Assembly: GCA_026770585.1 (NCBI GenBank)
Contig: MU646343.1
Coordinates: 1,161,349 to 1,188,848 of the forward strand
Source: Baffinella frigidus
Lineage: Eukaryota > Cryptophyceae > Cryptomonadales > Baffinellaceae
Length of the DNA stretch: 27,500 bases
Direction of reading: 5' to 3'
Below the pieces are notes generated by a model that made no database searches, was not told where the DNA came from, and saw only the letters and a list, made by a program, of their open reading frames with translations. The first letter of the stretch is position 1. Each line of letters starts with the position of its first letter. This document shows, in pieces, positions 16,396 through 23,838 of this stretch. Both the position numbers and the translations under genes were made by a program.

Positions 16396-16743
16396 ACCCC
16401 CACGTAGCGCCCTGTGTGGGCTCTGCCCGCCCCGAGGAGGGGGATGGAGCGAGTGGGATGGAGGGGATGGAATCAGGGATGCGCGTGCCAGGTTTTTTTT
16501 CGCTGTCGTAGGGGTGCGTTTTGTGCTATGGTGTAGTTATGTCGAGGCTAAGATAGCGAATTCCACCCTTGCGATAACAAAAATCGGTGTTTTATATTGA
16601 ATCTGGTTCCGCATTAGATTCGGTGCGATGCGTTCCGGAGGGTAGATAGAGTTATTGGATACACACGTACTTCCAGAAATTCGTGGGTGCGATGTTTTTT
16701 GGAAATTTGAGACGTTGGAATTCCGGTTTTGGTTAGTCTTTGG

Positions 16744-17095
16744 GCCACAGAGCGGAAGAGAGGTTGGGAACCGCTGCGGTGCACGCTCCCCGACTGAAAA
16801 GGGGTCGGGCGAGTATTTTCCATGCATTTGAACATTTTACCTTAAGTCAACCACAATGGATATTTAGTCGACCCCAGAATGAAATGTTATGCTCCTAAGT
16901 TATGAGCCTCTCAACTTTGTAAAAGTCAATCGGTTGGTTGAAAACGTTACTCAACTCCCCAAGAGCCGCACAGAATCCAAGGTAATGGCGCTTTCCCCAC
17001 TTGAGCCGCCCCTCCCAGCGCTAAAGGGGGTTCTCCAGGGGTGTGGACAGCGCTGTGGGGTGGATATTAGACTGCAGGAGCGGTTCGCCGCGTTT
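16744..17095 (-). repeat. Inverted duplication, right arm (352 bp)
   Basis: Complement of 14782-15124. In this copy the LYR start codon is changed (ATG to ATA at the equivalent site), so the exon-1 fragment is dead. The divergent frame MALSPLEPPLPALKGVLQGC is preserved, with proline-threonine-type substitutions only. It lies in what would be intron 3 of the LYR gene. Confidence 0.85.
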
Positions 17096-17161
17096 ATTTT
17101 TCAGGAACATGAAGACCACACGGTGGACTACGAACCTTTCATCAAAAGTCAACTTGCCTGA
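16889..17161 (+). CDS. ORF from the duplicated divergent promoter
   Basis: 90-aa frame containing VENVTQLPKSRTESKVMALS, then GVLQGCGQRCGVDIRLQERF, as in the left arm. It departs at 17096 into FQEHEDHTVDYEPFIKSQLA. An acceptor-like TTTATTTTTCAG (ending 17104) precedes GAACATGAAG, so the last part could instead be a separate exon (EHEDHTVDYEPFIK). The two copies share their N-terminus but have different tails. It could be a real short protein or a by-product of the duplication. Confidence 0.3.
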   Translation: MLLSYEPLNFVKVNRLVENVTQLPKSRTESKVMALSPLEPPLPALKGVLQGCGQRCGVDIRLQERFAAFIFQEHEDHTVDYEPFIKSQLA

Positions 17162-17225
17162 AGACGATCAACTTTAAGAATTTTCTCGTGCAAATTGGTC
17201 ACGTAACATGGCTCCCGCTCTGCAG

Positions 17226-17345
17226 AAAAAGCGCACAGATGCAGACAACCTGTACTGGAAGAAGGACTTCTACCAGCGGCACTCAGCGTGGGAACAGCGC
17301 AACGCTTCGCCAGGCCCGAGAGCTGGTACAGTCCACCTACCCTAA
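17226..17345 (+). CDS. Probable terminal exon of the LYR-motif gene
   Basis: CCCGCTCTGCAG precedes 39 codons in phase 0 beginning KKRTDADNLYWKKDFYQRHS, then AWEQRN, and ending at TAA 17343-17345. The charged/aromatic part is clearly protein-like and would follow exon 3 (AEEE|KKRTD) in phase. The last 12 codons (ASPGPRAGTVHLP) are less convincing, and the segment AACGCTTC.CCAGGCCCG recurs at 17490-17518, so the end may be rearranged. The joined protein would be 209 aa. Confidence 0.45.
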   Translation, partial: KKRTDADNLYWKKDFYQRHSAWEQRNASPGPRAGTVHLP

Positions 17346-17530
17346 CACAGGCTACCGTAACACATACTTACCCTCCACACATACTCCTTCGGCCGGCCCC
17401 CGATTTCCCCCTGCAAGGAAGCATGCCTGAAGGGTGGACACCATAACGCATACCTACCCTCCACACATACTCAATCAGTCCGGCCCCGACGGGTATGTGT
17501 AACGCTTCTCCAGGCCCGGGAGCTGGTATC
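17300..17530 (+). repeat. Local duplication after the terminal exon
   Basis: AACGCTTC.CCAGGCCCG.G with AGCTGGTA occurs at 17301-17328 and 17500-17528. ACCCTCCACACATACTC occurs at 17370 and 17457. No separate gene is seen. Confidence 0.55.
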
Positions 17531-17539
17531 CCTAGCTCC

Positions 17540-17677
17540 GTCCCACTTCGATTTCGTCTCCCCATCAATTCGCCCCCCCCAAAAAATCTCAGGCAAATTT
17601 CATACGGGGGTGAAAAAATTCACCTGCGAAATTGGGGGGGGGGGCGAATTGATGGGGAGACGAAATCGAAGTGGGAC
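17540..17677. mobile_element. 138-bp MITE with 41-bp TIRs
   Basis: Arms 17540-17580 and 17637-17677 are near-perfect inverted repeats beginning GTCCCACTTCGATTTCGTCT and ending in C/G runs. GAGCTGGTATCCCT occurs at 17520-17533 and again at 17679-17692, flanking the element, with six extra bases (AGCTCC) on the left side. Confidence 0.8.
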
Positions 17678-17704
17678 AGAGCTGGTATCCCTCTACGCCC
17701 CCGG

Positions 17705-17853
17705 AATCTCATCTCGGAACATACCAGAACCTGTCCTCATAAAAAGGCGTAAGATAGCATCATTGTACGCCTAAAATAGTATAGACGCCCTTATCTTCGG
17801 CGTCGGAAGCCTAAGATAGCAGGACATAATCTGGCTGGTTTCGAAATTAAATC
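17705..17853 (+). repeat. Dispersed repeat family R2, copy 2
   Basis: Same block order as 2421-2573: AATCTCATCTCGGA, AAGGCGTAAGATAGCATC, GCCTAAAATAG, AGCCTAAGATAGC, CGAAATTAAAT. Confidence 0.65.
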
Positions 17854-17988
17854 CCTGCGTGTGTCATGGTTCAGGGTGATGCATGTACAGGCGGTACTGG
17901 AGAACCAGAAAACTTAACTCAATGGTAGTACAATACTCGTTGCCGGTGCTTGTTCATAAGTGCTGGGTTCTTGTAACACAGATATCCC

Positions 17989-18092
17989 TATCCCTCAAGA
18001 GCCCATGGGGTCAAAATTGACCCCAAAGAGGTCCTAGGCAGGTCCTAGGGCCCTACGGTAGGGCGTAAGAGCCTACTCGCCACGTAAGGGAT
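17989..18092 (+). mobile_element. TATCCCTTAAGTG-family MITE, 104 bp
   Basis: Left end TATCCCTCAAGAG, right end CACGTAAGGGATA, subterminal GTCAAAATTGACCCC, and the family core GAGGTCCTAGGCAGGTCCTA. Same length and order as 11929-12032. Confidence 0.7.
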
Positions 18093-18136
18093 ATCCCCGA
18101 GACACTCTGGAAGCTGGGCAGGCGCGGGAGGGGCTA

Positions 18137-18353
18137 CAGGGGTACCTCGCTCATAAGAAACTGCCCCCCCCCCTCGGACCACCGTAGGGCCCTAGGCATA
18201 GTCCTACTGTAGGGTCCTAGGAGGAGACGGTTTCTTATGAGCGAGGTATAAGCACCTGCCCCCCCCCCCCTAGGACCACCGTAGGGCCCTAGGCATAGTC
18301 CCTACTTGTAGGGTCCTAGGAGGAGGCGGTTTCTTATGAGCGAGGTACCCCTG
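18137..18353. mobile_element. Composite (tandem) CAGGGGTACC MITE
   Basis: The left end is complete. At 18230-18247 there is an internal right-end-like TTTCTTATGAGCGAGGTA. A second core with C-run, CCTAGGACCACCGTAGGGC and a full right end closing at 18353 follows. It looks like a dimer that lost the middle terminal repeats. Confidence 0.75.
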
Positions 18354-18645
18354 TACGGTCGGTATCTGTGTTCCGTAAATTAGTACTAGCGCGTTGCCGG
18401 TGCGGGTTCGTAAGTTCCGGGTTTCGTGTATCCCAGATATCCCTGTCACACTCCGGTAAAGGACCTGACGGACGGTCGCTGGGCAGGCGGTGGGGGCGCA
18501 GCCGTCGGGGACATGCGCTCTCCGTGGTCGCTTCCTTCTTCCAAAACTCCTCGCTCATGAGACCGCCCCCCTAGGACCACTCCAGGACCCGAGGTGTCGG
18601 CCGTTGGCCAGGAGGCCGTAGGCCAGTAGATTGCTGACGGCAGTA

Positions 18646-18765
18646 CAGGGGTACCTCGCTCATAAGAAAGCGCCTCCCCCTAGGACCCTACAGTAGGCCC
18701 ATGCCTAGGGCCCTATGGTGGCCCTAGGGGGGGGGGGGCAGTTTCTTATGAGCGAGGTACCCCTA
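18646..18765. mobile_element. CAGGGGTACC MITE with ~25-bp flanking duplication
   Basis: Standard ends; the last bases read CCCCTATA instead of CCCCTGTA. TAGGCCAGTAGATTGCTGAC with GGCAG (18619-18643) touches the left end and recurs with one change right after the right end (18767-18791). Confidence 0.8.
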
Positions 18766-18791
18766 TAGGCCAGTAGATTGCTCACGGCAGT

Positions 18792-19267
18792 AGGCCAGTA
18801 GTCGCCTTCTGGGCGAGGCACCCCTCCGGCGGGCCTGTGTAAAGTCACTCCCGACTCCCTAGAGCAAGGGGGTGCTAGGGGCGTTGAGTCAGAGCCGGGG
18901 GGGCTCTTCGGGCTCCAGAATCACGGTTGTAGCATACTAATAGTGTGAGTAACTACGCTCTAAGGGCATCTCAGGACGCAAGGATATGAGGACGCCAATG
19001 TAGATTCACTTAGGCCTCCGAAGTAGATTCACTTGAGAGAGTTGACTGGAAACTCTGGTCCTTCTAAGAGAGAGTTGACCGGCCCTGCTAAGGCCTGCCC
19101 ATCTGTTTCAGTTAACGTAACGAAAGAGAAGAGACTCCGCGTGACACGTAGGGCTTGAAGCGTTCAGAAATAGGGCTCACCCCGAATACAGTCGATCTAA
19201 CGGCCCGAGGCGGGCTCGTCCTAGACTACATGTAGGTCCTCACAGGCGCTGGGCTGATTCCCGGCTT
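18792..19267. other. No gene supported
   Basis: GTAGATTCACTT is doubled (about 19000 and 19022), as is GAGAGTTGAC. Nothing else was recognised. Confidence 0.45.
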
Positions 19268-19804
19268 GCTGAAGTGACCAGCCAACACGGGCGATTATTC
19301 GCCCGCCGCTCGCACAAGCTATTTCCGCGCTCTAGCTAGAGGGGCCTAACGCAGGCTGAATGAGTTGGTAATTTTTTTTATATTTCGAAAGAAAGTGGAG
19401 CCCGAATTCGCCAGTTTCGGGCGTTTTTTGCCCGGATTCGCCAGTTCTGGGCGTTTTTTGCCCGCTGCAGCCCCCGCATCCTCCTCCTCTTCCTCCACCG
19501 ACCCGCCAGGGGCCCCTTCCCCATCCATCCCCCAGACCCAGCTCCCCCCCCTGCTGGCAGTCGATGCACGGCCGATCCCCTCCTCAGCCTCCCCCCAACG
19601 ACCTCTGCCGCAGTCAGCACGCGCAGAGGCGCCGTTCCTCGCCATTCAGGACGATCGGCGCGATCTCAACTGGCCCTGGAAGCCCCCGCCCTCCCCTCCA
19701 CCCTCGTGTCGAAGCCCAGGCGCGAGAGCGGGTCGGGTTGTACTTTATTTTTCGGGGAACTCCCTGGCGGGCGATTAATCGCCCGTGGGTCACTTAAGGG
19801 GTAT
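19268..19804 (-). mobile_element. TATCCCTTAAGTG-family element with ORF, ~0.54 kb
   Basis: Right end CACTTAAGGGGTAT; left end TGCTGAAGTGACC is degraded. Both ends carry a subterminal palindrome-like GGGCGATTAATCGCCC (19751-19784 region) or GGGCGATTATTCGCCC (about 19289-19304). This is the same architecture as 8795-9733. Inside, TTCGCCAGTTTCGGGCGTTT is tandemly repeated, as in the longer element. Confidence 0.6.
19346..19645 (-). CDS. ORF inside the shorter TIR element
   Basis: 99-aa minus-strand frame starting MARNGASARADCGRGRWGEA, with an acidic EEEEEDAG run and the doubled peptide KKRPELANPG/KKRPKLANSG. The start and the KKRP.LAN.G peptide are shared with the ORF region of 8987-9640. No domain recognised; it could be a non-functional passenger. 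Confidence 0.3.
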   Translation of the reverse strand: MARNGASARADCGRGRWGEAEEGIGRASTASRGGSWVWGMDGEGAPGGSVEEEEEDAGAAAGKKRPELANPGKKRPKLANSGSTFFRNIKKITNSFSLR

Positions 19805-19879
19805 CAGCTGGTTCCCATGCTCACACACACACCAGGATAGGTCCTTTGAGGATATCCTCATCGGGCATGTGACAGCGTA

Positions 19880-19997
19880 CAGGGGTACCTCGCTCATAAG
19901 AAACGCCCACCCCCCAAGGGACCACCGTAGGGCCCTAGGCATAGGCCTACTTTAGGGTCCTAGTGGGGGGCTGTTTCTTATGAGCGAGGTACCCCTG
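19880..19997. mobile_element. CAGGGGTACC MITE, 118 bp
   Basis: Terminal inverted repeats CAGGGGTACCTCGCTCATAA and complement, TA on both sides, core GGGACCACCGTAGGGCCCTA. Confidence 0.85.
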
Positions 19998-20073
19998 TAA
20001 GTTCTTGGAGCTCCCAACATCGGCGGACACCGGACCTGGTTCTGCAGAGAAGCCATGCTTCCTTTCGTTCTTT

Positions 20074-20175
20074 AGGTCCTCGAGGTTTTAATTTCTCCCA
20101 GCATGGCCCAACGACACGCCCTTCCGTAGAAAGGATCTGCGGAGAAAGCATTTTTTTTTGGCTTTCGGATCGCGT
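20074..20175 (-). repeat. Dispersed repeat family R1, copy 4
   Basis: AGGTCCTCGAGGTTTTAATTTC, CATGGCCCAACGACACGCCC and GCTTTCGGATCGCGT in family order; expanded T run in the hairpin loop. Confidence 0.75.
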
Positions 20176-20673
20176 CTAGCTTTAGGTCCTTGAGGTTTTT
20201 CGAAATCCCACCATAGGCGGACACCGAAACTTATCCTGCAGAAAGGCGGGGGAAAAGCGAGATTTAATAAGTTGATAAACCGAAGGCGCACGCTAGGGGG
20301 ATGGATTTGACGAGACCAGGGGGCTCAAGCTGCCCTGAACTACCCCGGAGAGTCCTTTAGGTCCTTTAGGGCTGTATGGCTGTTCTTCCTTAACGTTCTT
20401 TAGGTTCTTCGAGCTCCCAACGTAGGCGGACACCGGAAATTATTCTTTAGAAAGGCCATGCTTCCTTTTGGATCACACCAAGCCCCCCTGTACAAAGGAT
20501 CCTTTAGGTCCTTTAGGTTCTTCAAGCTCCCAACATAGGAGGACACCGGAACTGGTTCCTTCTTTTAGGTCCTCTAGGTTCTTCGAGCTCCCAACATAGG
20601 CGGACACCGGAACTGGTTCTGCAGAAGGTCCTTTAGGTCCTCTAGGTTCTTCGAGCTCCCAACATAGGCCTTT

Positions 20674-20763
20674 AGGTCCTTTGGGTTTTAATTTCTCCCA
20701 ACATATGCCAACGACACGCCCTTCCGTAGAAAGGACTGCAAAGAAAGCATGTTTGCTTTCGGA
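20674..20763 (-). repeat. Dispersed repeat family R1, copy 5
   Basis: AGGTCCTTTGGGTTTTAATT, CCAACGACACGCCCTTCCGT, then GCATGTTTGCTTTCGG; lacks the terminal CGCGT. Confidence 0.7.
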
Positions 20764-20818
20764 GGACAGGTCCTTTAGGTCCTTTGCATCCATTTTAGGT
20801 CCTTGAGCCATTGACACT

Positions 20819-21094
20819 TATTGACTTTATTCGAAAGTGAATTACACGGTGCAAGAATTGATGCGAGATTAGGAAAAGATCTGGGAATTGCACCAAAGTT
20901 TTCCTATTCAAGAAACTGCCACTACCCATAATGGGGGATCCACACAGGAGCAGTGCGCATTAGCGTCCTCCTCCCTAGTTTTTCCCCTGCAGAGCACCCC
21001 GTTGCGTGGGGCCCCTGCCTAAGCCACACATAGTTGCCCCGTGCACCTCCTTTCGAGCGGATGGCGGGTGGGGCAAAAACATGTGGACCAGCCG
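20819..21094. other. No gene supported
   Basis: Unique-looking sequence with a GGAAAAGAT/AGTTTTCC-type weak symmetry. No coding frame with splice partners. Confidence 0.4.
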
Positions 21095-21206
21095 TTTAGG
21101 TCCTTTAGGTTTTAATTTCGCCCAACATAGCCCAACGACACGCCCTTCCGTAGAAAGGACTGCAGAGAAAGGACCTTTAGAAAGCATTTTTGCTTTCAGG
21201 ATCGCC
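21095..21206 (-). repeat. Dispersed repeat family R1, copy 6
   Basis: TTTAGGTCCTTTAGGTTTTA, CAACGACACGCCCTTCCGTA, GCATTTTTGCTTTC; a small internal duplication AGAAAGGACC extends it. Confidence 0.7.
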
Positions 21207-21454
21207 TAGTCTCCTATGCTTCCTTTAGTTGCGGGGAACTTCTTTTTGGAAATACCAAAACCTGAAAACCACCGTAAAAATAAATAGTTTTTCGTTCGGC
21301 CAACGGACTGGATTCGGGGCGCGGCTGATGCGCTTCCACGCTCGGCGGGTGCAGCTCTGCCGGTGTCTGTGAGGAGGACGCCCTCGTGTGACGCTGCAGG
21401 GCGGTAGCGCAGCAGCTGGAGGTGTGGGCGTCGTGGGGGGAGCGCGAGTGAATC

Positions 21455-22153
21455 ATGGCCGAGGTCGCTCCCGCGGGGGAGGCACTGACTGTGCTGCCCC
21501 CGCTCCCCGAGTCGCAGCTGGCGCGACCACCAACAGCGCCGGGGCGGAGACCACCAACACCGGACAATGAGCGACAGGTTGGTCCCGGCCGCCCCTCGGC
21601 AGCACCAGGGGTTCCCGCCCGCAAAGCCAAGTAGGCCCTCCATGAACTCTGTTTGATGCGGGACCCTTTACAGGCGCCGGATGACTACTTTGCGCTGCCT
21701 CGCATTGAGACAGCTTCGCGCATGGCGGAGGACGGCCCTGCCGACTTTGAGCCGCCGCAGCCAGCGGTGAGCACGCGCGTCCCCGGGCAGCGCGCGCCCA
21801 AACTCAGCGAGCTCGCGATAGACGACACCATCGGCGGGGACGAGCGCGGGGGGACAACGCGCCAGACCCCAGCCCAGAAACAGCGCGGCGAAAACGCCGC
21901 AGCAGCCGCGCCCTCCGACCATCTGACCGCGTCCCACGGCGGCGTCGGCGGGCGCGTGGGAATGAGCGCGGAGGACGCGCCCGCCTCGGTGCCCCCAGCG
22001 TCTGCGTCGGAGGCCCCCAAGGCCGGGACGCGCGCGGGGGAGGTCTCGCAGGCGCGGCAGGCTGCTTCTGTGCGTCGTGGGCCGCTTCCGTCGGTGCGCG
22101 CCCCCACCGATGCCCCGCCAACCCTGAAGATGATCGCGGGGGCAGCGCGCTGA
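21455..22153 (+). CDS. Probable two-exon gene, disordered protein, 200 aa
   Basis: Exon 1 21455-21577 starts at ATG (ATCATGG context) and encodes MAEVAPAGEALTVLPPLPES with a Pro-rich tail, ending DNERQ. The donor GTTGGT is weak. Exon 2 21674-22153 follows CCCTTTACAG and encodes APDDYFALPRIETASRMAED, then LSELAIDDTIGGDE, then an Ala/Pro/Ser/Arg-rich disordered region ending MIAGAAR-stop. Both are phase 0. If unspliced, exon 1 runs to a stop at 21634 and exon 2 opens from an ATG at about 21653. No domain recognised. The length, start context and long stop-free exon support a gene; the opposite-strand frames are shadows. Confidence 0.5.
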
Positions 22154-22350
22154 GGCCACCGGTTGTGTTGGTCCGGCCGCTCGAGTGCTCGCGCGAGGGG
22201 GGTGTGCAGAGGGTTACCGGCGTAGTTGCGCGCGCCAAACCGTATTGGGAAAATTATGTTTTGGGAAACCTCACAAGTAACGTTAATTTCTGGGTTTCCC
22301 GACTCGGGTTTTGGGGTTTGCCGACAGAGGGTTTCTCGGTCCGATACCTG
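22154..22350. other. 3' flank of the two-exon gene
   Basis: No gene. Leads into GGGTTTCCCGAC-type repeats (GGGTTTCCCGAC, GGGTTCCCGACAC, GGGTTCCCGACAT between 22290 and 22430) that flank the telomere-like block. Confidence 0.4.
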
Positions 22351-22390
22351 GTTTAGGGTTTAGGGTTTAGGGTTTAGGGTTTAGGGTTTA
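22351..22390 (+). repeat. Perfect (TTTAGGG) block, G-rich strand
   Basis: Five consecutive perfect TTTAGGG units, the cleanest telomere-type run in the window, in the opposite orientation to the C-rich tract that begins at about 22525. Confidence 0.9.
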
Positions 22391-22524
22391 GTTCGGGTTC
22401 CCGACACAGGGGTTTGGGGGTTCCCGACATGGTGACAGGCTGTCGGGCGCCACGCTTATTGCCGCTGCAGCCTCTCACTGCAGATATTTTTTGGGATGCA
22501 AGCAGGCTTGTAGCTTGTGAACCA

Positions 22525-22898
22525 ATACCCTAAACCCTACGACCTAAACCCTAAACACTGAACACTCAACACTAAACACTCAACCATAAACCCTGAACCC
22601 TGAAAACTAAACTCTAAACCCTAAACCCTAAACCCTGAACCCTAAACACTAAACCCTAAACCCTAAACCCTAAACCCTGAACCCTGAACCCTAAACCCTA
22701 AACCCTAGACCCCGAACCCCGAACCCCGAACCCCGAACCCTCAACCCTCAACCCCCAACCCTCAACCCTCAACCCTCAACCCAAACCCCACACCCAAACC
22801 CCAAACCCTCAACCCCATACCATAAACCCCAAACCCCAAACCCTAACCCCTAAATCCCATAACATAGACCCTAAATCCCATAACCCAAACCCTACACC
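22525..22898 (-). repeat. Interstitial telomere-like tract, C-rich strand
   Basis: About 370 bp of CCCTAAA with CCCTGAA, CCCCGAA and CCCTCAA variants, in blocks of like variants (four CCCCGAA in a row near 22710-22735). It is followed directly by an acceptor-like TATGCGCAG and an exon candidate. Confidence 0.9.
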
Positions 22899-22911
22899 CT
22901 GCTATGCGCAG

Positions 22912-22972
22912 GCGGCGCGCGCTGGGCGGGCCAAAGAAGCGGAAGCGAATGCTAAGGCCGCGCTCACTCACG
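22912..22972 (+). CDS. Short exon candidate, Ala/Lys/Glu-rich
   Basis: The acceptor-like ATGCGCAG is followed by 20 codons reading AARAGRAKEAEANAKAALTH plus one base, then a GTGCGTGCGG donor. Helical, coiled-coil-like composition. The upstream intron would end in the C-rich telomere-like tract, and the downstream intron starts with G-rich telomere-like DNA. The 3' half with its donor is repeated at 23068-23104. Confidence 0.35.
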
Positions 22973-23165
22973 GTGCGTGCGGTGAGGGTTTAGAGTCTAG
23001 GGTTTGAGGCATAGGGGGAGTTGTCTGCACGCCGAAGCAATGTGCGCGTCAGCCCTAGAGGTTGGCCGAATGCTAAGGCCGCGCTCACGCACGGTGCGTG
23101 CGGTTAGTGTTGAGTGTTGGGCGTTTGAGGTTGAGAGGGGACTTGTCTGCACGCCGGAGCGCTGT
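22946..23165 (+). repeat. Tandem duplication, ~122-bp period
   Basis: GAATGCTAAGGCCGCGCTCA and CACGGTGCGTGCGGT occur at 22947 and 23068; TTGTCTGCACGCCG occurs at 23031 and 23153. The copy duplicates an exon end with its donor. Confidence 0.7.
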
Positions 23166-23530
23166 GCGCGCAGACGCCAACCCTGGCTGCTACCGGCAGT
23201 CACGGTCGCTGTTAGTCCCTCAGCCCTATTGCCTCATCAGCCCTAGAGGGGCTCGCTGGGGCATCGGCGATGCTCCAGCGAGCGAGGGCAGCAGAGCCGT
23301 GGGTTAATTGGGCCTTTCAAGGGCCTCAGGCGCACTGACGGTCACGCGACCCAGAATCCTGCAGAAGGCGAGCAAGTGCTGACTGCCGTTGAGTTTGTAC
23401 CAGGAAGTCGGGACATGACCCACCTTGTTTGAATATATCGAATGTTTTCGGGTACTTCAGCGGTAATTTACTACACCCGTGGAGGGGGGCCAAGCCCCCC
23501 GCCGGGCGGGGGGGGGGCTGGGCAGGGAGT
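23166..23530. other. No gene supported
   Basis: Contains CAGCCCTA duplicates and a CCAGCGAGC/GCTCGCTGG inverted pair near 23247-23285. G/C homopolymers occur near 23484-23517. Confidence 0.4.
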
Positions 23531-23563
23531 GCTAGTGGCGAGTGGCGAGTGGCGAGTGGCGAA
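23531..23563 (+). repeat. 7-bp minisatellite GTGGCGA
   Basis: Four consecutive AGTGGCG units, continued by GGCGAAGGCGAA. Confidence 0.8.
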
Positions 23564-23639
23564 GGCGAATGCGTCTCTCGCTGGTTCTTACCCGTGGGTT
23601 GCGAGGGTAGAAATTAAGGTGGCCACTTGGGGCATGTCC

Positions 23640-23838
23640 CATACGTGCTCCTCAAGCTCAAAGGAGATGCGCCTCTCTCTGGTTCTCACAGCTACGTGGG
23701 CGGTGAGAGGTGGGGAGGGCGCGGGTTGCGCGCGCGGTGCACGCGTTTCAGAGGGCGTGTCCTGCTCCTCAACCTTACGGCGGATTGTGGGTGGCTCTCT
23801 TTCTGGTTCTCACAGCTACGTGGGCGGCAGGGTCGGCG
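23640..23838 (+). repeat. Tandem duplication of an acceptor region, ~124-bp period
   Basis: CTGGTTCTCACAGCTACGTG followed by GGCGG occurs at about 23679 and 23803, each preceded by a GCTCCTCAA and a CTCTCT tract. It duplicates a polypyrimidine-CACAG acceptor-like site and the first bases of the following exon candidate. Confidence 0.65.

Larger units (their letters stand above)
19998..20818 (-). repeat. Compound array of TTTAGGTCC / GAGCTCCCAACAT units
   Basis: A unit of about 65 bp (TTTAGGTCC, TTTAGGTTCTTCGAGCTCCC, AACATAGGCGGACACCGGAA, CTGGTTCTGCAGAA) occurs whole or in part at about 20000-20065, 20181-20245, 20398-20460, 20501-20560, 20564-20626 and 20635-20668. It is interleaved with R1 copies at 20074-20175 and 20674-20763, which begin with the same TTTAGGTCC. 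Open frames across the array are repeat-derived. Confidence 0.7.

Noticed and set aside
6955-18765. CRISPR-like repeat array
   Set aside because: Repeats are long inverted-repeat elements kilobases apart, not short direct repeats with regular spacers. The genome is eukaryotic.
20473-21187. Minus-strand open frames repeating EEPKGPKG and STEGRVVG
   Set aside because: They translate the R1 and GAGCTCCCAACAT repeats. Similarity between frames reflects the DNA repeat, not a gene family.
21206-22238. Several minus-strand open frames of 138-163 aa
   Set aside because: Antisense to the two-exon candidate. They have Arg/Gly/Pro-rich composition, no motif and no splice partners.
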